Positions 47,260-57,412 of a stretch of 64,000 nt of DNA are shown here, piece by piece. The DNA is from Podospora pseudocomata (Eukaryota > Ascomycota > Sordariomycetes > Sordariales > Podosporaceae): contig NC_085891.1 of the NCBI RefSeq assembly GCF_035222375.1, positions 1,922,001 to 1,986,000 of the forward strand, written 5' to 3'. Each line of letters opens with the position of its first letter. Within the stretch, counting starts at the first letter, position 1. A model generated the notes under the pieces. It saw nothing but the letters and a program-made list of their open reading frames with translations, was not told where the DNA came from and made no database searches. The position numbers were made by a program, and so were the translations under genes.

Positions 47260-47519
47260 ATGCCCACCATCTGTCAAGCCAACGCCTTCTGCGATGCCAT
47301 GATCGAGTACCACGCTGCTCGGGTAGCCCCGGCTCGTCAAAAGTGGATAAAGGACGGTGGAAGCGCCCTCCCCCTATACTTCGGAATGTTTTTCATTTCG
47401 TCACTTGCAATGAGAGAGTTAATACCACTATAGGTACCAAAGAGTGTTGGGAAGAGTACGTTTATCACGGACATGAAGCTTGGAAATGGATGAAGGTGAG
47501 GAGGATGAACAAGAGGTAG
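47260..47519 (+). CDS. Tandem small-gene family, copy 1
   Basis: The reading starts at ATG with TICQANAFCDAMIEYHAAR, the family signature. A possible intron 47357-47433 (weak donor GTGGAA, acceptor CTATAG) leads to a second exon TKECWEEYVYHGHEAWKWM, the diverged counterpart of EYESNALYHWGERIKW in copy 2. That would give a 60-aa product. The middle part present in the other copies is missing, so this copy is shortened and may be dying. No signal peptide or membrane segment is seen. Function unknown. Confidence 0.4.
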
Positions 47520-47754
47520 ATGGTTGGCTGGGGCAGTTATGTGATTATGCCAAGTGCATATAACTCACGAAAGAGTGAACAGTGGGGTGAGTTGACTATT
47601 CTGAAGGAACACCCCTACCTTTCACACCTTTCACAAAGGGGCTTTGTTACCTTTGGCAGACCTCCCACATCACCCACGATTGCCTGCAATTGTCAAACAT
47701 AACAGAAGATGAGATCAAACCATCCATTCCAACAGCATGAGACACACAAACATC

Positions 47755-48102
47755 ATGATTCCCACCGCCACCCACTTCATCTCACTCTGCGATGCCATGA
47801 TCGAGAACCACACTGACCAACAAGCCGAGTCAGAGCGCAAGGCTGAAGAGAATCGAGAGGATCCGGGTGAGATTGAACGGCTTATCAGAAGACAACTCAA
47901 TCTCGAGCCGATACCCAGAAGGTTGTTAAATCCATCCTTCGCTTTCAGGAACTCACACTAACTAGAGTACTGCAGGGACAGAGAATATGAGAGCAATGCC
48001 CTCTACCACTGGGGCGAGCGCATAAAGTGGAATGTCATATGGGGTGATCTCGATCCAGGGTATTGGAGCTCATCTCAGCTATTTCTGGGGGAAGCCAAAT
48101 AA
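47755..48102 (+). CDS. Tandem small-gene family, copy 2
   Basis: Two exons, 47755-47921 and 47976-48102, give 97 aa. The 54-nt intron has donor GTTGTT, branch CACTAAC and acceptor CTGCAG, in phase 2. Exon 1 carries the signature HFISLCDAMIENHTDQQAESERKAE. Exon 2 carries RDREYESNALYHWGERIKWN and ends GYWSSSQLFLGEAK. The ATG at 47755 aligns with the start of copy 3. An in-frame ATG at 47737 lies just upstream. The protein is small, charged and helical-looking, without export signals. I know no named family. The same intron position and phase in copy 3 shows the copies arose by duplication of a spliced gene, not by retroposition. Confidence 0.6.
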
Positions 48103-48346
48103 TTCAAAGAAATTAAAAAAAAGTATTTATCCGTATGCCGTTGTGGTGTCAAGGTGAGATATATTGAAGATGTGGTGTGGGTGGTAGTAAGCCGAAGACG
48201 GCTACTTACATGAAGCCATCCCCAACTTCACGGGAATGTACCTACACAAAAGAAAACCTCTCTCTATTTAGTATCAGACCTATTAAATACATGGCCAACA
48301 ACTATCTAACAACCACTGTCAACAAAACACATAGCATCACATCAAA

Positions 48347-48679
48347 ATGCTCACCCCCAGCCAATTCAACGCCCTCTGCGACGCCATGATCGAATACCAC
48401 ACCGACCAAGAAGCCATATCCGAGCGCAAGGCCGACGAGTTACGGCAAATATTGTGGTACTGGGCCCCTATTGGAACAATGAGGTCGCAAGACCTAACCG
48501 AGTATGTATCTAGCTATCCCTTGCTCATCTGGAAACCCGCACTAGAGCAACAGCATCTTCGCAGAGACACAGAATATGACAACGACGCTCTTTACCACTG
48601 GGCCGAGCTCACAAAGTGGAGAATCTTGCGGCAAGAACTCCCACCGAACCACTGGGAACACACTTCGAGATGTGGATGA
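48347..48679 (+). CDS. Tandem small-gene family, copy 3
   Basis: The frame is open throughout (110 aa), with signature SQFNALCDAMIEYHTDQEAISERKADE and a second part DTEYDNDALYHWAELTKWRIL. By comparison with copy 2 an intron is expected at 48502-48564. The signals are present (donor GTATGT, acceptor TCGCAG), the phase is 2, and the length is 63 nt. It is a multiple of three and leaves the frame open if kept. Spliced product 89 aa, unspliced 110 aa. A TATA-like AT-rich stretch and a CA-rich leader precede the ATG. Function unknown. Confidence 0.6.
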   Translation: MLTPSQFNALCDAMIEYHTDQEAISERKADELRQILWYWAPIGTMRSQDLTEYVSSYPLLIWKPALEQQHLRRDTEYDNDALYHWAELTKWRILRQELPPNHWEHTSRCG

Positions 48680-50126
48680 GCAATGGTCTGCTATTCTTAA
48701 TAAACCCGCTACTTGTGGGGCAATGTTGGGTGGCCACGAGTGAGCGGTGAGCAGCGATGGAATCTTTGTCGAAACTCAATCCCTTCCTCCGGTTGGTGTG
48801 CTGTTCAATAAGAAGGACGTATCTCTCAACAAGGTACTGAAGAAACTTATCGTTATTATGCAATCCACTGTAGTCTGATACCATTCACCTCAGCCTGAGA
48901 TGATCTTGCAACTGAGTGATGAAAAAGATTGTGGCACTTGAGGAGCATTTGGATGTACCTGCCTAAAGAGTGTTAAAAACGACCATTTCTCCCATTTATA
49001 CGGGGCAAAGCCATCCTTTATTTGTATAGAGTCTGTACTCTTTTCATAGAGATTTTATGTTCAATTTATGGAGACCTTGTTTTTAAATTCTGAAGACTTT
49101 GGGTTTTATTGGTGAAGATTTAATATTCGCTTTTTCAAGACTTAAGCTCTCGTGTATGTAGCGAGTTGGGATATTGCTCATAATCTTAATAACAAAGTGC
49201 ACAATATATACTTTCTCAAATCCCAGCTGCGTTCACTCACGTCCAAGTATCGTTTACGAACGTCAAAACACAAGACTCAGCAGCGTTTACAAACGCCATC
49301 TCCAATCAAAGCTCGGATCGAGTTGGGATGATATGTTTCGGGGTATGTTTTACCATACCAAATCCCAAAATTTAGCAATGAGACTTGTTAAACAACCAGC
49401 CATTTCCCCCCAAGGCACACACTGCATAACACAAAAAACCTTCACAGATCGAGCACAAAGACTTCACAAATATCCAAGGACATAAAACCTTCACAAATGG
49501 GAGAACAAAGTCTTTACAAATAGAGCATTAACTCGCTCATAATTAGGTACCAGACTACCACTTTCTAGTTGTTTGTACAATATATCCTCAATCCCTATGC
49601 CCATCCCACATATTTTCCGCTTGCCTCCCTCCTTCCCCAGTGGTATCATTATGTATATTCTGTATGCAACCTTTTGTGTGCCTTATCAACGTTCCAAGTG
49701 CACACCTCTTTCCCCCCTTAAAACCCCCCTCCAACCAGACCATCCTGTCCATCCAGACCGGCTTTTGATGCTGAAAAATGTATTCAATCCATGATATAAC
49801 CATGAATGTACGCCATGACCATGCAATGCTATGCTTTTTGCCATGCTTGTGATGACCCAACTCCCCAAATATTCCCTCCTTTTTGGTATCCTCCTCTCCA
49901 AAATCCTTCTTCTCACTTCTCCAAATCAGATTCCGCGCTGAAAAATCATCAAACCGCTTCCTCCGGATGCTGTTGCCACTGTGATGATGTAGCAAACATA
50001 TCCATGAATCCTATCCTCCTCTCTCTATGTGAGATAACGGCCATATGTGGGAAAATGCCAACTGAACGTCAAAATACTGGGAGATCTCTCCCTTTCACCA
50101 TGATTTGGTGGGGTGATCTATGCCTC
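48680..50126. other. AT-rich space right of the tandem cluster
   Basis: 1.45 kb, noticeably more AT-rich than the rest. It holds the inverted-repeat element described separately (49017-49526). No gene was recognised. The last ~550 bp may be the 3' UTR of the large minus-strand gene. Confidence 0.5.
49017..49526. mobile_element. Inverted-repeat element, MITE-like
   Basis: Two ~100-bp AT-rich arms lie in opposite orientation about 300 bp apart, at 49017-49130 and 49432-49526. On the left arm strand both read roughly ATTTGTAwAGAsTyTGTwCTC, then a CATwGAGATTTTATGT-like unit, then further TGAAGACTTTG units. Each arm is itself made of degenerate ~18-bp units of the type ATTTGTGAAGnnTTTnTG. There is no coding capacity. 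Overall size (~510 bp), AT-richness and terminal inverted arms suit a MITE or other non-autonomous DNA transposon. The arms differ at many sites, so it is old. Target-site duplications were not identified with confidence. Confidence 0.5.
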
Positions 50127-50906
50127 TCAGGATTGTATGACCCGAGGGCGACGGCTCCTCAAGCCATATAAGTGATCCGGTTCCGTCGACATAGGAGCAA
50201 CAGGCGAGGCCTGTCCTGGGGGAGTAGACGGCTCCCTACGAGACCGCGGAAGCAGAGAAGGTCTCAGGGGCTCAAGTATCGACCCATCCTCCGAGGAGGG
50301 AGTCTTCTCGGCCGGCACCTTAAGCTTAATCATCGTCTTCTTCTTTATTGGCTCGGCCTCTGGCTCTTCTGCTGGCTTCACCTCCGCAGAGGGAGTCTTC
50401 TTGACCGGCGACTTGAGCTTGATGATCGTTTTCTTCTTGACGGGCCCGATTTTTACCTCTTCCTCGGAAGGGGTCATGCTTAGCTGCCGAAGTATAATCT
50501 TTGACGATGGCTTCTTATCTTCCTCCGGAGAGGGTGTCTTGCTAGACCGCCGAATTATAATCTTCGGTGAACGCCGTGGTTTCTCAGGAATGGCCTCCAA
50601 AGTCTGCTTGATACGCGGCAGGGTGGAACGGAAGCTGGATTCCATGACCGACACATCTTTGCCGGCATCCTCTACCCCTGTGTTGACCTTTGATGGGCCC
50701 CTTTCGCCACGTTGTATCCCTTGGTCGATGGAGAAAACGCCTGTCATACCGGCAAGAACACCTCTCTTCGACGACTGTGAGGCGTGAACATCAGCCAGAT
50801 GGGCTTCCGCGGCGGGTGTTCTCTGGGATCTCTTGAAGGGTCTCTCTTCGTTGACAATCTCGCTGACGCGCTTGTTCGTCTTCGTCTCACCTTCAAATTG
50901 CGCCTT
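50127..50906 (-). other. In-frame 259-codon extension beyond a TAG stop, with four repeats
   Basis: Directly after the TAG of the large gene (50909-50907) the same frame stays open to 50127. It looks coding: KAQFEGETKTNKRVSEIVNEE, SSKRGVLAGMTGVFSIDQ, then four repeats at 50570-50289 of the form (K)xIIxxR/K…TPSxE (SPKIIIRRSSKTPSPEE, SSKIILRQLSMTPSEEE, KKTIIKLKSPVKKTPSAE, KKTMIKLKVPAEKTPSSE), and an Arg-rich end. The TAG coincides with a possible splice acceptor (branch GCTGAC, then GCCTAG), so an intron could remove it; the best in-phase donor (GTAGAA near 51,040) is weak. Readthrough, a separate gene starting at ATG 50747, or a recent nonsense mutation are the alternatives. Confidence 0.55.
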
Positions 50907-53900
50907 CTAGGCGGATTCGTCAGCGTTTGGCGGGTTAGCGTTGGTATCGCCGCGGGAGGAGCTCGGTTTGGGGCCCTTGCGGATGTTTTGGTGAGTCCAT
51001 CCACGAATCTGTGTTGGACCACTTCTAGGGGGAGCTTCTACAGCAGAATAGTCCTTGATAGCCTCACGATAGTCGAACTGTACAGTACGCAGCTCTTGCC
51101 CGTTGGCCGAGTAGGTCATACGATGAGGTGGCGTCGGCGCAGGTTCTAGCTTGCGGTATTTAGACGACGCTGCTGAACCGGCAGCGGAAGCAGGGGGAGG
51201 GGCCGAGGCAGAGGAGCTTCCAGGTCGAGAGTGAGATGACTGCATGGGAGGTTGAGTAGCCGCGGGAAGAATAGGGGCATGAATACCCGGCGCCGGAGCT
51301 GGTGCAATCGGTGTATGATAGGGTGGCGAGACTGGATATGCAGTCGAGGGGCTAGGAGGGCGAGGTGCGAGCTGCTGCGTGCCAGGCGGGCCAGCCATGG
51401 GTGGTGCCTGGAGAGGTCCAGGACCAGGAGCGGGCATCAGAGGCTGTAGATGGTGCTGAGGCTCCGGTACGGAATAGCCGTTATGAAAAGGACGACTAGG
51501 CCCGACTGGGTAAAAGGCGCCGCTGTTCGTCATCACCATGCTACCGTGTTGAGGAACTGGACTATGCTGCTCAGGAGGGGGCGGGCTGTCGTTCAATAGG
51601 CTGCGCATAGGACGTAAGGCTGGTAAGCCTACACCTTGCCCTTGGGGTGCAAACGGTGTCCTACCGCCAGAAAGTTGGCTAGCCGGGTAGTCTTGTGGCG
51701 GGGCAGGTGGTGGAGGGTATACCGGCGACTGGGGATTCAGTGCCGTACGGAGAAAATCTCCTCTGGCCGGCTCACTGGCATAGTGACCGGGCATACTCAG
51801 CCCATGGTAGCCCTCAGACATCGGTGGACCATGGTACTCCTCGGGCGGCGGAGGATACTCACTGGGCTGGTAGTCAACGTGCGAACCATACTGGCGATGG
51901 TCGCGTGCCAGACCATCGACCTGCATCGGATTGTAAATCCGAGGGTCGATGTGGGCCGTTGCCTCATGTTCTCGGATCGCAATGTGTGCGAGAACATCCA
52001 GGCCAGTGGTATCCTCCGGGACTGAGGAATTGTCGAACCCGAGCGCGTCCCGCACCGCATCGTACGGTTTGGAAGCGGCGCTCTTCACCGTCCGAGCAGC
52101 TTCTTCCTCACGCTCGCGCGCGAGGTCTCGCGCCTCGTCGTCCTCCAGAACCGCCGCAGCACAGAGCATGTCATCGGCGAATTGGCCAAAGCCAGCCGCC
52201 TGCTCCAGCGTGGGCTCGGGCTCGGGCTTGGGCGCGGGAGTGGGTGGCGCCGGCGAGGGCTGGTACACCGTGTTGGGGTCCATGCCCCTCGCCGCCAGCT
52301 CCTCTCGCCGCAACCCTTCAATCTCCTCCGCTGACGGAGTGATCTCCTCCTCCTCAACTCCTTCTTGCTCACAAATATGACTGAGCAAGGCCGAGAACTT
52401 TTTCTTCCCTTCCAGCTTTGCCTCGAGCTTGCTGAAGGCTCGGTCGGCTTTCGCAGCTGGGATGGTCCGAGACGCGTGGATAAGCTCCCCATTTGGGGGA
52501 ACCAGCACGACCGGTTTCCATGGGTCGACGACAGGTTTGGGCGACTCTTGGAGATTGGTGGAGGAGGGCAAAAAGATGCCGTACTTTGGGTGAAGATTGT
52601 GTTTCTTCACCTCGGCTTCAGGAAGCTCGCCAGCAGCCTCAGTGGAATCCCAAATTCCCACACGACGGTCGATGAACATGTAGTTGGAGTTGGGCTTCTG
52701 CCAATATTTGCCGCGACGAGCTTTGGTGGCGCCCTTCTCAGCAGAGTTGGTCGAATCGCGGAAACCAATATCGAGATCGTCCCACTCAAAAAGGTTTGGT
52801 ACCATGATGCGGTTATTGGGGTTCTCAGCCTTGTTATTGCGGCGTACAATGAGGCGAACGCCGTACTCATCCGGGTCGAGAGCTCCGCGCGGAAGGGGCA
52901 GTTCGGGTCCGTCGGCGGGGTTGGGCTCGGCGGAAGTTCGGCGCTGCCCGCGCACCTCAGCAATGTCTCCGGCAGGTTCGGGCAGCGGCGTGGCAGCATT
53001 AGAGGCGGAATCTGGTGGGGTGGCGACAGTATCTTCGAGCGCTTCAGCTGCACCCAAAAGGCCAGCCGTGTGGCGTGGCAACTGACGCATGGCATCCTCG
53101 TCCTTGGCGGTTTGAAGGAGCTTCGAAGCTGGCTGACCGTCTGGTTGGCCATCGGCTTTTCTTTTCAAAGACTCCAGGGGCATGGTGGGCGGCTTGACCA
53201 TAATATCTCTAAGCTTAGTACCAGGGAAGGGAACTTCAACACCATCGCGTTCCTCATGAAAGACTCCTTGGGCATCTCTCTCGGCCATTGTGATGGACTT
53301 GTAGGTGTAGCTCTCGTCACGTGGCGGAGGATACTAGTCATGGTTAGAAAAATATGAACAGAGGTGAGCGCAAAGGAAACATACATCGACGGGAAGTTTG
53401 AGGTTGTATTGGTGTTCGAGACGGTCGAGCTGTTGAAGAAGCTCACCGAGACGCTCCTCCTGCATCTCTTCCACCTGGTGCTAAACATATCTGTCAGTGA
53501 ATGTTGTGTGTATGGAAGTAAAGATGAAAACTTACGGCATATGAAGCTCTGGCTGCTTCGACCTCGCCTTCATAAACACGCTGGGCCATCTGACGGCTCA
53601 TCTCGAGAATTCGATCATTCTGGCTGAGCGTGTCTTCGTATCGCTGCTTCAGGAACTTTTGAGCGACGTCGAATTCGGGTACTCTCTCAACGACACCAGG
53701 GTCCTCAAGAAGCTGATTGATCGACCTGTCGGCGATCTCTTGGGCTGCTGGCTTGATTAACTTGGAGAGCACGCCCCAGGCCTGCTTCAGCTCCTGCGCT
53801 CTCTCGTGGGCAGCTTGTACTTTGCTGTCCTCATAAAGTTTCTGACGACGACCGCGACCGGCGGGAGCTTTCGGTTGTGATGACTTGCCACCACGACCTC

Positions 53901-54084
53901 TGCCTCCGCGGGAGCCGCCACGACCGCGACCTCCACGAGCTCGGGTACTGGTTGGGGCGGCGCGGGTGGAAGTCGAAGGTTGCTGTGGGATGATATCAGA
54001 CATGGTGTCTTCAGCCTCTAGGGCATCGGCAACAGAGGAGAAGCTCTGCTGCAAGTTCATGTTGTTGACGGATTTGGATGGCAT
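50907..54084 (-). CDS. Large RGG/proline-rich nuclear-type protein (unknown function)
   Basis: Three exons, 54084-53536, 53480-53385 and 53333-50907, give 1023 aa. The introns are 55 and 51 nt, with donors GTAAGT and GTATGT, branches ACTGAC and TCTAAC, and acceptors GTTTAG and GACTAG. The N-terminal ~185 residues hold an RGG/RG-rich stretch (RARGGRGRGGSRGGRGRGG), then a helical, coiled-coil-like part (AQELKQAWGVLSKLIKPA, FDVAQKFLKQRYEDTLSQND, EVEAARASYAHQVEEMQEERL) that spans intron 1. A middle domain (residues ~350-500) has GVRLIVRRNNKAENPNNRIMV, LFEWDDLDIGFRDSTN and KYWQKPNSNYMFIDRRVG. The rest is Pro/Gln-rich and disordered. The end holds a short conserved-looking motif, GPTQIRGWTHQNIRKG. 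It looks like a chromatin or RNA-linked protein, but I cannot name it. The stop TAG is followed in frame by 259 open codons. An upstream in-frame ATG at 54210 is possible. Confidence 0.7.
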
Positions 54085-56143
54085 CTCATGAATGACGAGT
54101 TTCCGTTGTATGGGAGTCGAGGTAAAAGAAGTAGGTGTGGGAAAAGAGAGAGTTGGGTGAGAATTTGTAATGGGCGATGCCAGGTGTGAGCGGTGCTGCT
54201 CAATGTCCATTGCTCTCCATTCGGCAACTGTAAACAATAGCAGGTGAATACCTGAGCTCTGACCACCGGTGCTGGATGAATATGGGAGGATGAGTCGTAT
54301 ATAAATGAACAATAGCAAAGGTCGTCAATCGGCGGTGCAAGTCGGTCGATGACAGACCAAAGCTTGCTCCGTGTAGATGTAAAAACCGGGAGGCCGGGGA
54401 AAAGCCAAGCAGCCGTGATGCAAAAGACGAAAAAAAACTGTCGATGTCGAAAGATCAAAGACTTCTCCAGATGATGATTCCCTCGATCCAAGTATAAGAG
54501 GGCAGGACGAAGGTTATCCAGTGTGTCACCAGATGTAGGCAGTTTGGTTGGTTTGTGGCTTTTGGTCAAGCAGCTGTGGCGGGTGTGAGTGAAGAAAGGG
54601 TTGGCAGAGTCGCTCTCTTGGTGCAAACTGCTTGCAGCAGCGGCTCAGGGTAGGGTACCAGCGAGGGTCAAGTAATGACAGCGGCGCAGTGGCGACACAC
54701 CAGGTAAGAAAAGGGGAAAATATAATCAGAAGAAAGCTGAGAGACAAGGGATTCTGATGCAATTGCTGCTGGTCGTCTGGAACCAGCGACGCGGCCGTGA
54801 AGTCGTGGCTGGTGTTGTCCTTCACCTGTAAAGGATGGGAATAATAGACAGTGGACCACGAAGCAGGCCTGTGCTGAGCGTGCTGCATTTCCAGAGCACA
54901 CTGAGCCCGCACTGTGTCCGCTGGAGGCCAAGCCAAATGGGAGTCCAGCCTTGGGTTGCTCCACCGAGGCTTAACCGACGAAACAGCCAATCACAGCGCC
55001 GCATTGACTTCCCAATCAGGAACTAGTCGCAACCGTTCACAACAGCTTACAAAATTTGGTCGTATGTCTTTGCAAACTCTCTCGATGCTAGGGGCTACAA
55101 GTGTGTAGTGAATATTCAGAGGAGTATCTGGTAGCTTCTAGCTCCGATAAGATCTGGGGACTGTCTCGTCATCAGCCCCCGGCATCGTGGCGCGGACGGG
55201 AGGAGGACTTCGACTGCAAAAATCAAATTCTGCAACGGGCCACGTTGGTGTCAGTGCTCTGACAGCTGCAACAGCCTCGCTCGAAGATGTTTATGCGTTT
55301 CTACAGTGTGAATGTGCCATATGCTATAATGCCATTGGTTCAGGCACCTAGGCGGTGAAATATTGCCTAGAAACACAGTTGTACCGCATTGAACTGGCAG
55401 CCCGCCCTGATCCCGAGATTGAATGAGCTGTCAATGACATTGCGGCCCAGCAGCCTGTCTGGCGTCTGCACATCACCTGGTCTGCATCGGCTCCTCTGAC
55501 GCACATATCAGTCTCGGACCTCGCTTTCCTGTGAGTTCCCCGACGTCCGGGTGCCCGGTGAGTATTGGCTGCTTGCTGAATTTGAAATGACCAAATCCCC
55601 ATTGCCGGGTTCGCCGTTGAAGAGCGCGGGCCAGTGGATCCGGCTGCTTCAAGGGCGCTCCCGTCACTCACGAGAAAGGCGACCACTCACAGATACATAT
55701 GGATCTTCATATAGATTTCAATCTGATTTATTAAGCATATCTCTCGGCCATTGATTAAACTCACGATCTACTTCGTACCTATGTCTTCCATATCTCAAGT
55801 CCTGTTGCCAGCATTTCCTCAAACCAGGGCCGGCAAAATGGACAAAGGGGTTCTGCGGAGCCCCAAAACGGGCAAACCCACTTTTCAAGCAGCTTCCGGG
55901 GCCGGCTTGGCGCTAAGCGTCCAGTGTAACCCCACTGCCGCGCGCCTATGCGGCTGGAACCATGCCGCTTGCCTGCCGGGACCCAGCCTTTTTTTTCTGC
56001 CGTCCATCATCTCCTCCGTCTCCCGGCAGATCGCCGAGTCGCCCCGTTACGTCCGTCCACCTCCGGCCCGATATCGACTACGACAGCTTCTGAATCCCAT
56101 CGAACGACTTTTTATATCCCAAGAAACTGAATCTCAGTTCACA
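54085..56143. promoter_or_regulatory. Divergent promoter region (RGG protein / Bmt5)
   Basis: 2 kb between divergent genes. The left ~900 bp look like promoter and leader of the RGG-protein gene, and the last ~400 bp are the leader of Bmt5, open in its frame up to 55751 but without conserved sequence. No other gene, repeat or RNA was recognised. Confidence 0.45.
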
Positions 56144-57244
56144 ATGGCTAAGAAACGCGGCCGCCTCCAAGAGGCCCTCAAATCAGCCATCTCCCAGCAA
56201 AAACAAAAACCATCTCAACCTCAAGGTCCCCCCTCCAAGAAACAGAAAACCTCCCAAAATCGCCCCCAACAACAACAACAATCCAATAAACCCAAGAAAA
56301 AACACCATCAACCCTCCCAATCCGCCCCCATCATCCCCTTTACCCCAACCGACACCATCCTCCTCCTAGGCGAAGCCGACCTCTCCTTCTCCGCCTCCCT
56401 ATCCTCCCACCACAAATGCACCGCCCTAACCTCCACCGTCTTCGAACCCTCCCTCCCCGCCCTCCAAGAAAAATACCCCCACGTCGACAAAAACATCTTC
56501 CTCCTCCTAACCCCCCCAAACGCCCACCCAAACTCCCCACCAAACAACAACAAACTCCTCTACAACATCGACGCCACCAAACTCTCCCTCAAATCCCAAT
56601 CCTTCTCCCGCATAATCTTCAACTTTCCCCACATCGGCGGCAAGTCAAAAGATGTCAACCGACAAGTGAGAGCGAATCAGGAGATGCTGGTTGGTTTTTT
56701 CCGCCGGGCTCTACTTCATTTGGCGCCAAGGGGAAAGATTATCGTCACGTTGTTTGAGGGGGAGCCGTATACCTTGTGGAATATCCGTGACCTGGCGCGA
56801 CATGCCGGGTTGGAGGTGGAGAGGAGTTTCAGGTTTCAGGCGGGGGCGTACCCGGGTTATGCGCATGCTAGGACGTTGGGGGTGGTGAGGAACAAGAAGA
56901 CGGGGGAGGTGAGCGAGAGGGCTTGGAAGGGGGAGAGGAGGGAGAGCAGGAGTTTTGTTTTTGTGAGGAAGGGGGAGGGGGAGAAAGCTGGACCAGGGCA
57001 GGGGAAGAATAGGAAGCAGGAGGGGGAGAAGCCTGGACAAGGGCAGGGGAAGAAAAGGAAGCAGGAGGAGGAGGAGAGTGAGGAAGAGGAGGAAGAGGAG
57101 GAAGAGGAGGAGTTTGAGGGGTGGGGGGAAAGCGGTGAGGAGGAGGATGAAGGGTCTTCCGGTGATGAAGTCGATGGTGATGAAAAAGAAGATGGAGATG
57201 AAGCCAGTGATGATGAGACAGCACCAAAAAAAACCCAGGGTTAA
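56144..57244 (+). CDS. BMT5: 25S rRNA (uridine-N3)-methyltransferase Bmt5-like
   Basis: A single-exon gene of 366 aa from the ATG at 56144 (MAKKRGRLQEALKSAI); the open frame continues upstream, but similarity begins here. Bmt5 methylates N3 of a uridine in 25S rRNA in the nucleolus using SAM (DUF2431 family). After a Lys/Gln-rich basic N terminus, the SAM fold starts with TDTILLLGEADLSFSASL (motif GEADLSFS). It continues with TSTVFEPSLPALQEKYP, NIDATKL, SFSRIIFNFPHIGGKSKDVNRQVRANQEMLVGFF (the family hallmark, cited here in parts), GKIIVTLFEGEPYTLWNIRDLA and YPGYAHARTLG. The C terminus is an acidic Glu tract with KNRKQEGEKPGQGQGKKRK-like repeats, typical of nucleolar proteins. Codon use changes strikingly: the first half is C-rich at third positions and the second half G-rich. 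Confidence 0.9.
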   Translation: MAKKRGRLQEALKSAISQQKQKPSQPQGPPSKKQKTSQNRPQQQQQSNKPKKKHHQPSQSAPIIPFTPTDTILLLGEADLSFSASLSSHHKCTALTSTVFEPSLPALQEKYPHVDKNIFLLLTPPNAHPNSPPNNNKLLYNIDATKLSLKSQSFSRIIFNFPHIGGKSKDVNRQVRANQEMLVGFFRRALLHLAPRGKIIVTLFEGEPYTLWNIRDLARHAGLEVERSFRFQAGAYPGYAHARTLGVVRNKKTGEVSERAWKGERRESRSFVFVRKGEGEKAGPGQGKNRKQEGEKPGQGQGKKRKQEEEESEEEEEEEEEEEFEGWGESGEEEDEGSSGDEVDGDEKEDGDEASDDETAPKKTQG

Positions 57245-57412
57245 GGTCGACACGGTGGTTGTTTCACTGATCTTGAAAATCTCAAGATGGAAGGGAGAAC
57301 ATCTTTATTGACACTACAGAAACCATGTCGTCACTACAATCCTCCTCGCTCACCACTGCCCCGTTGCGAAGTCTCCCACCCCACCATCCCAAAACCGCCC
57401 TCGAGTTGAGAC

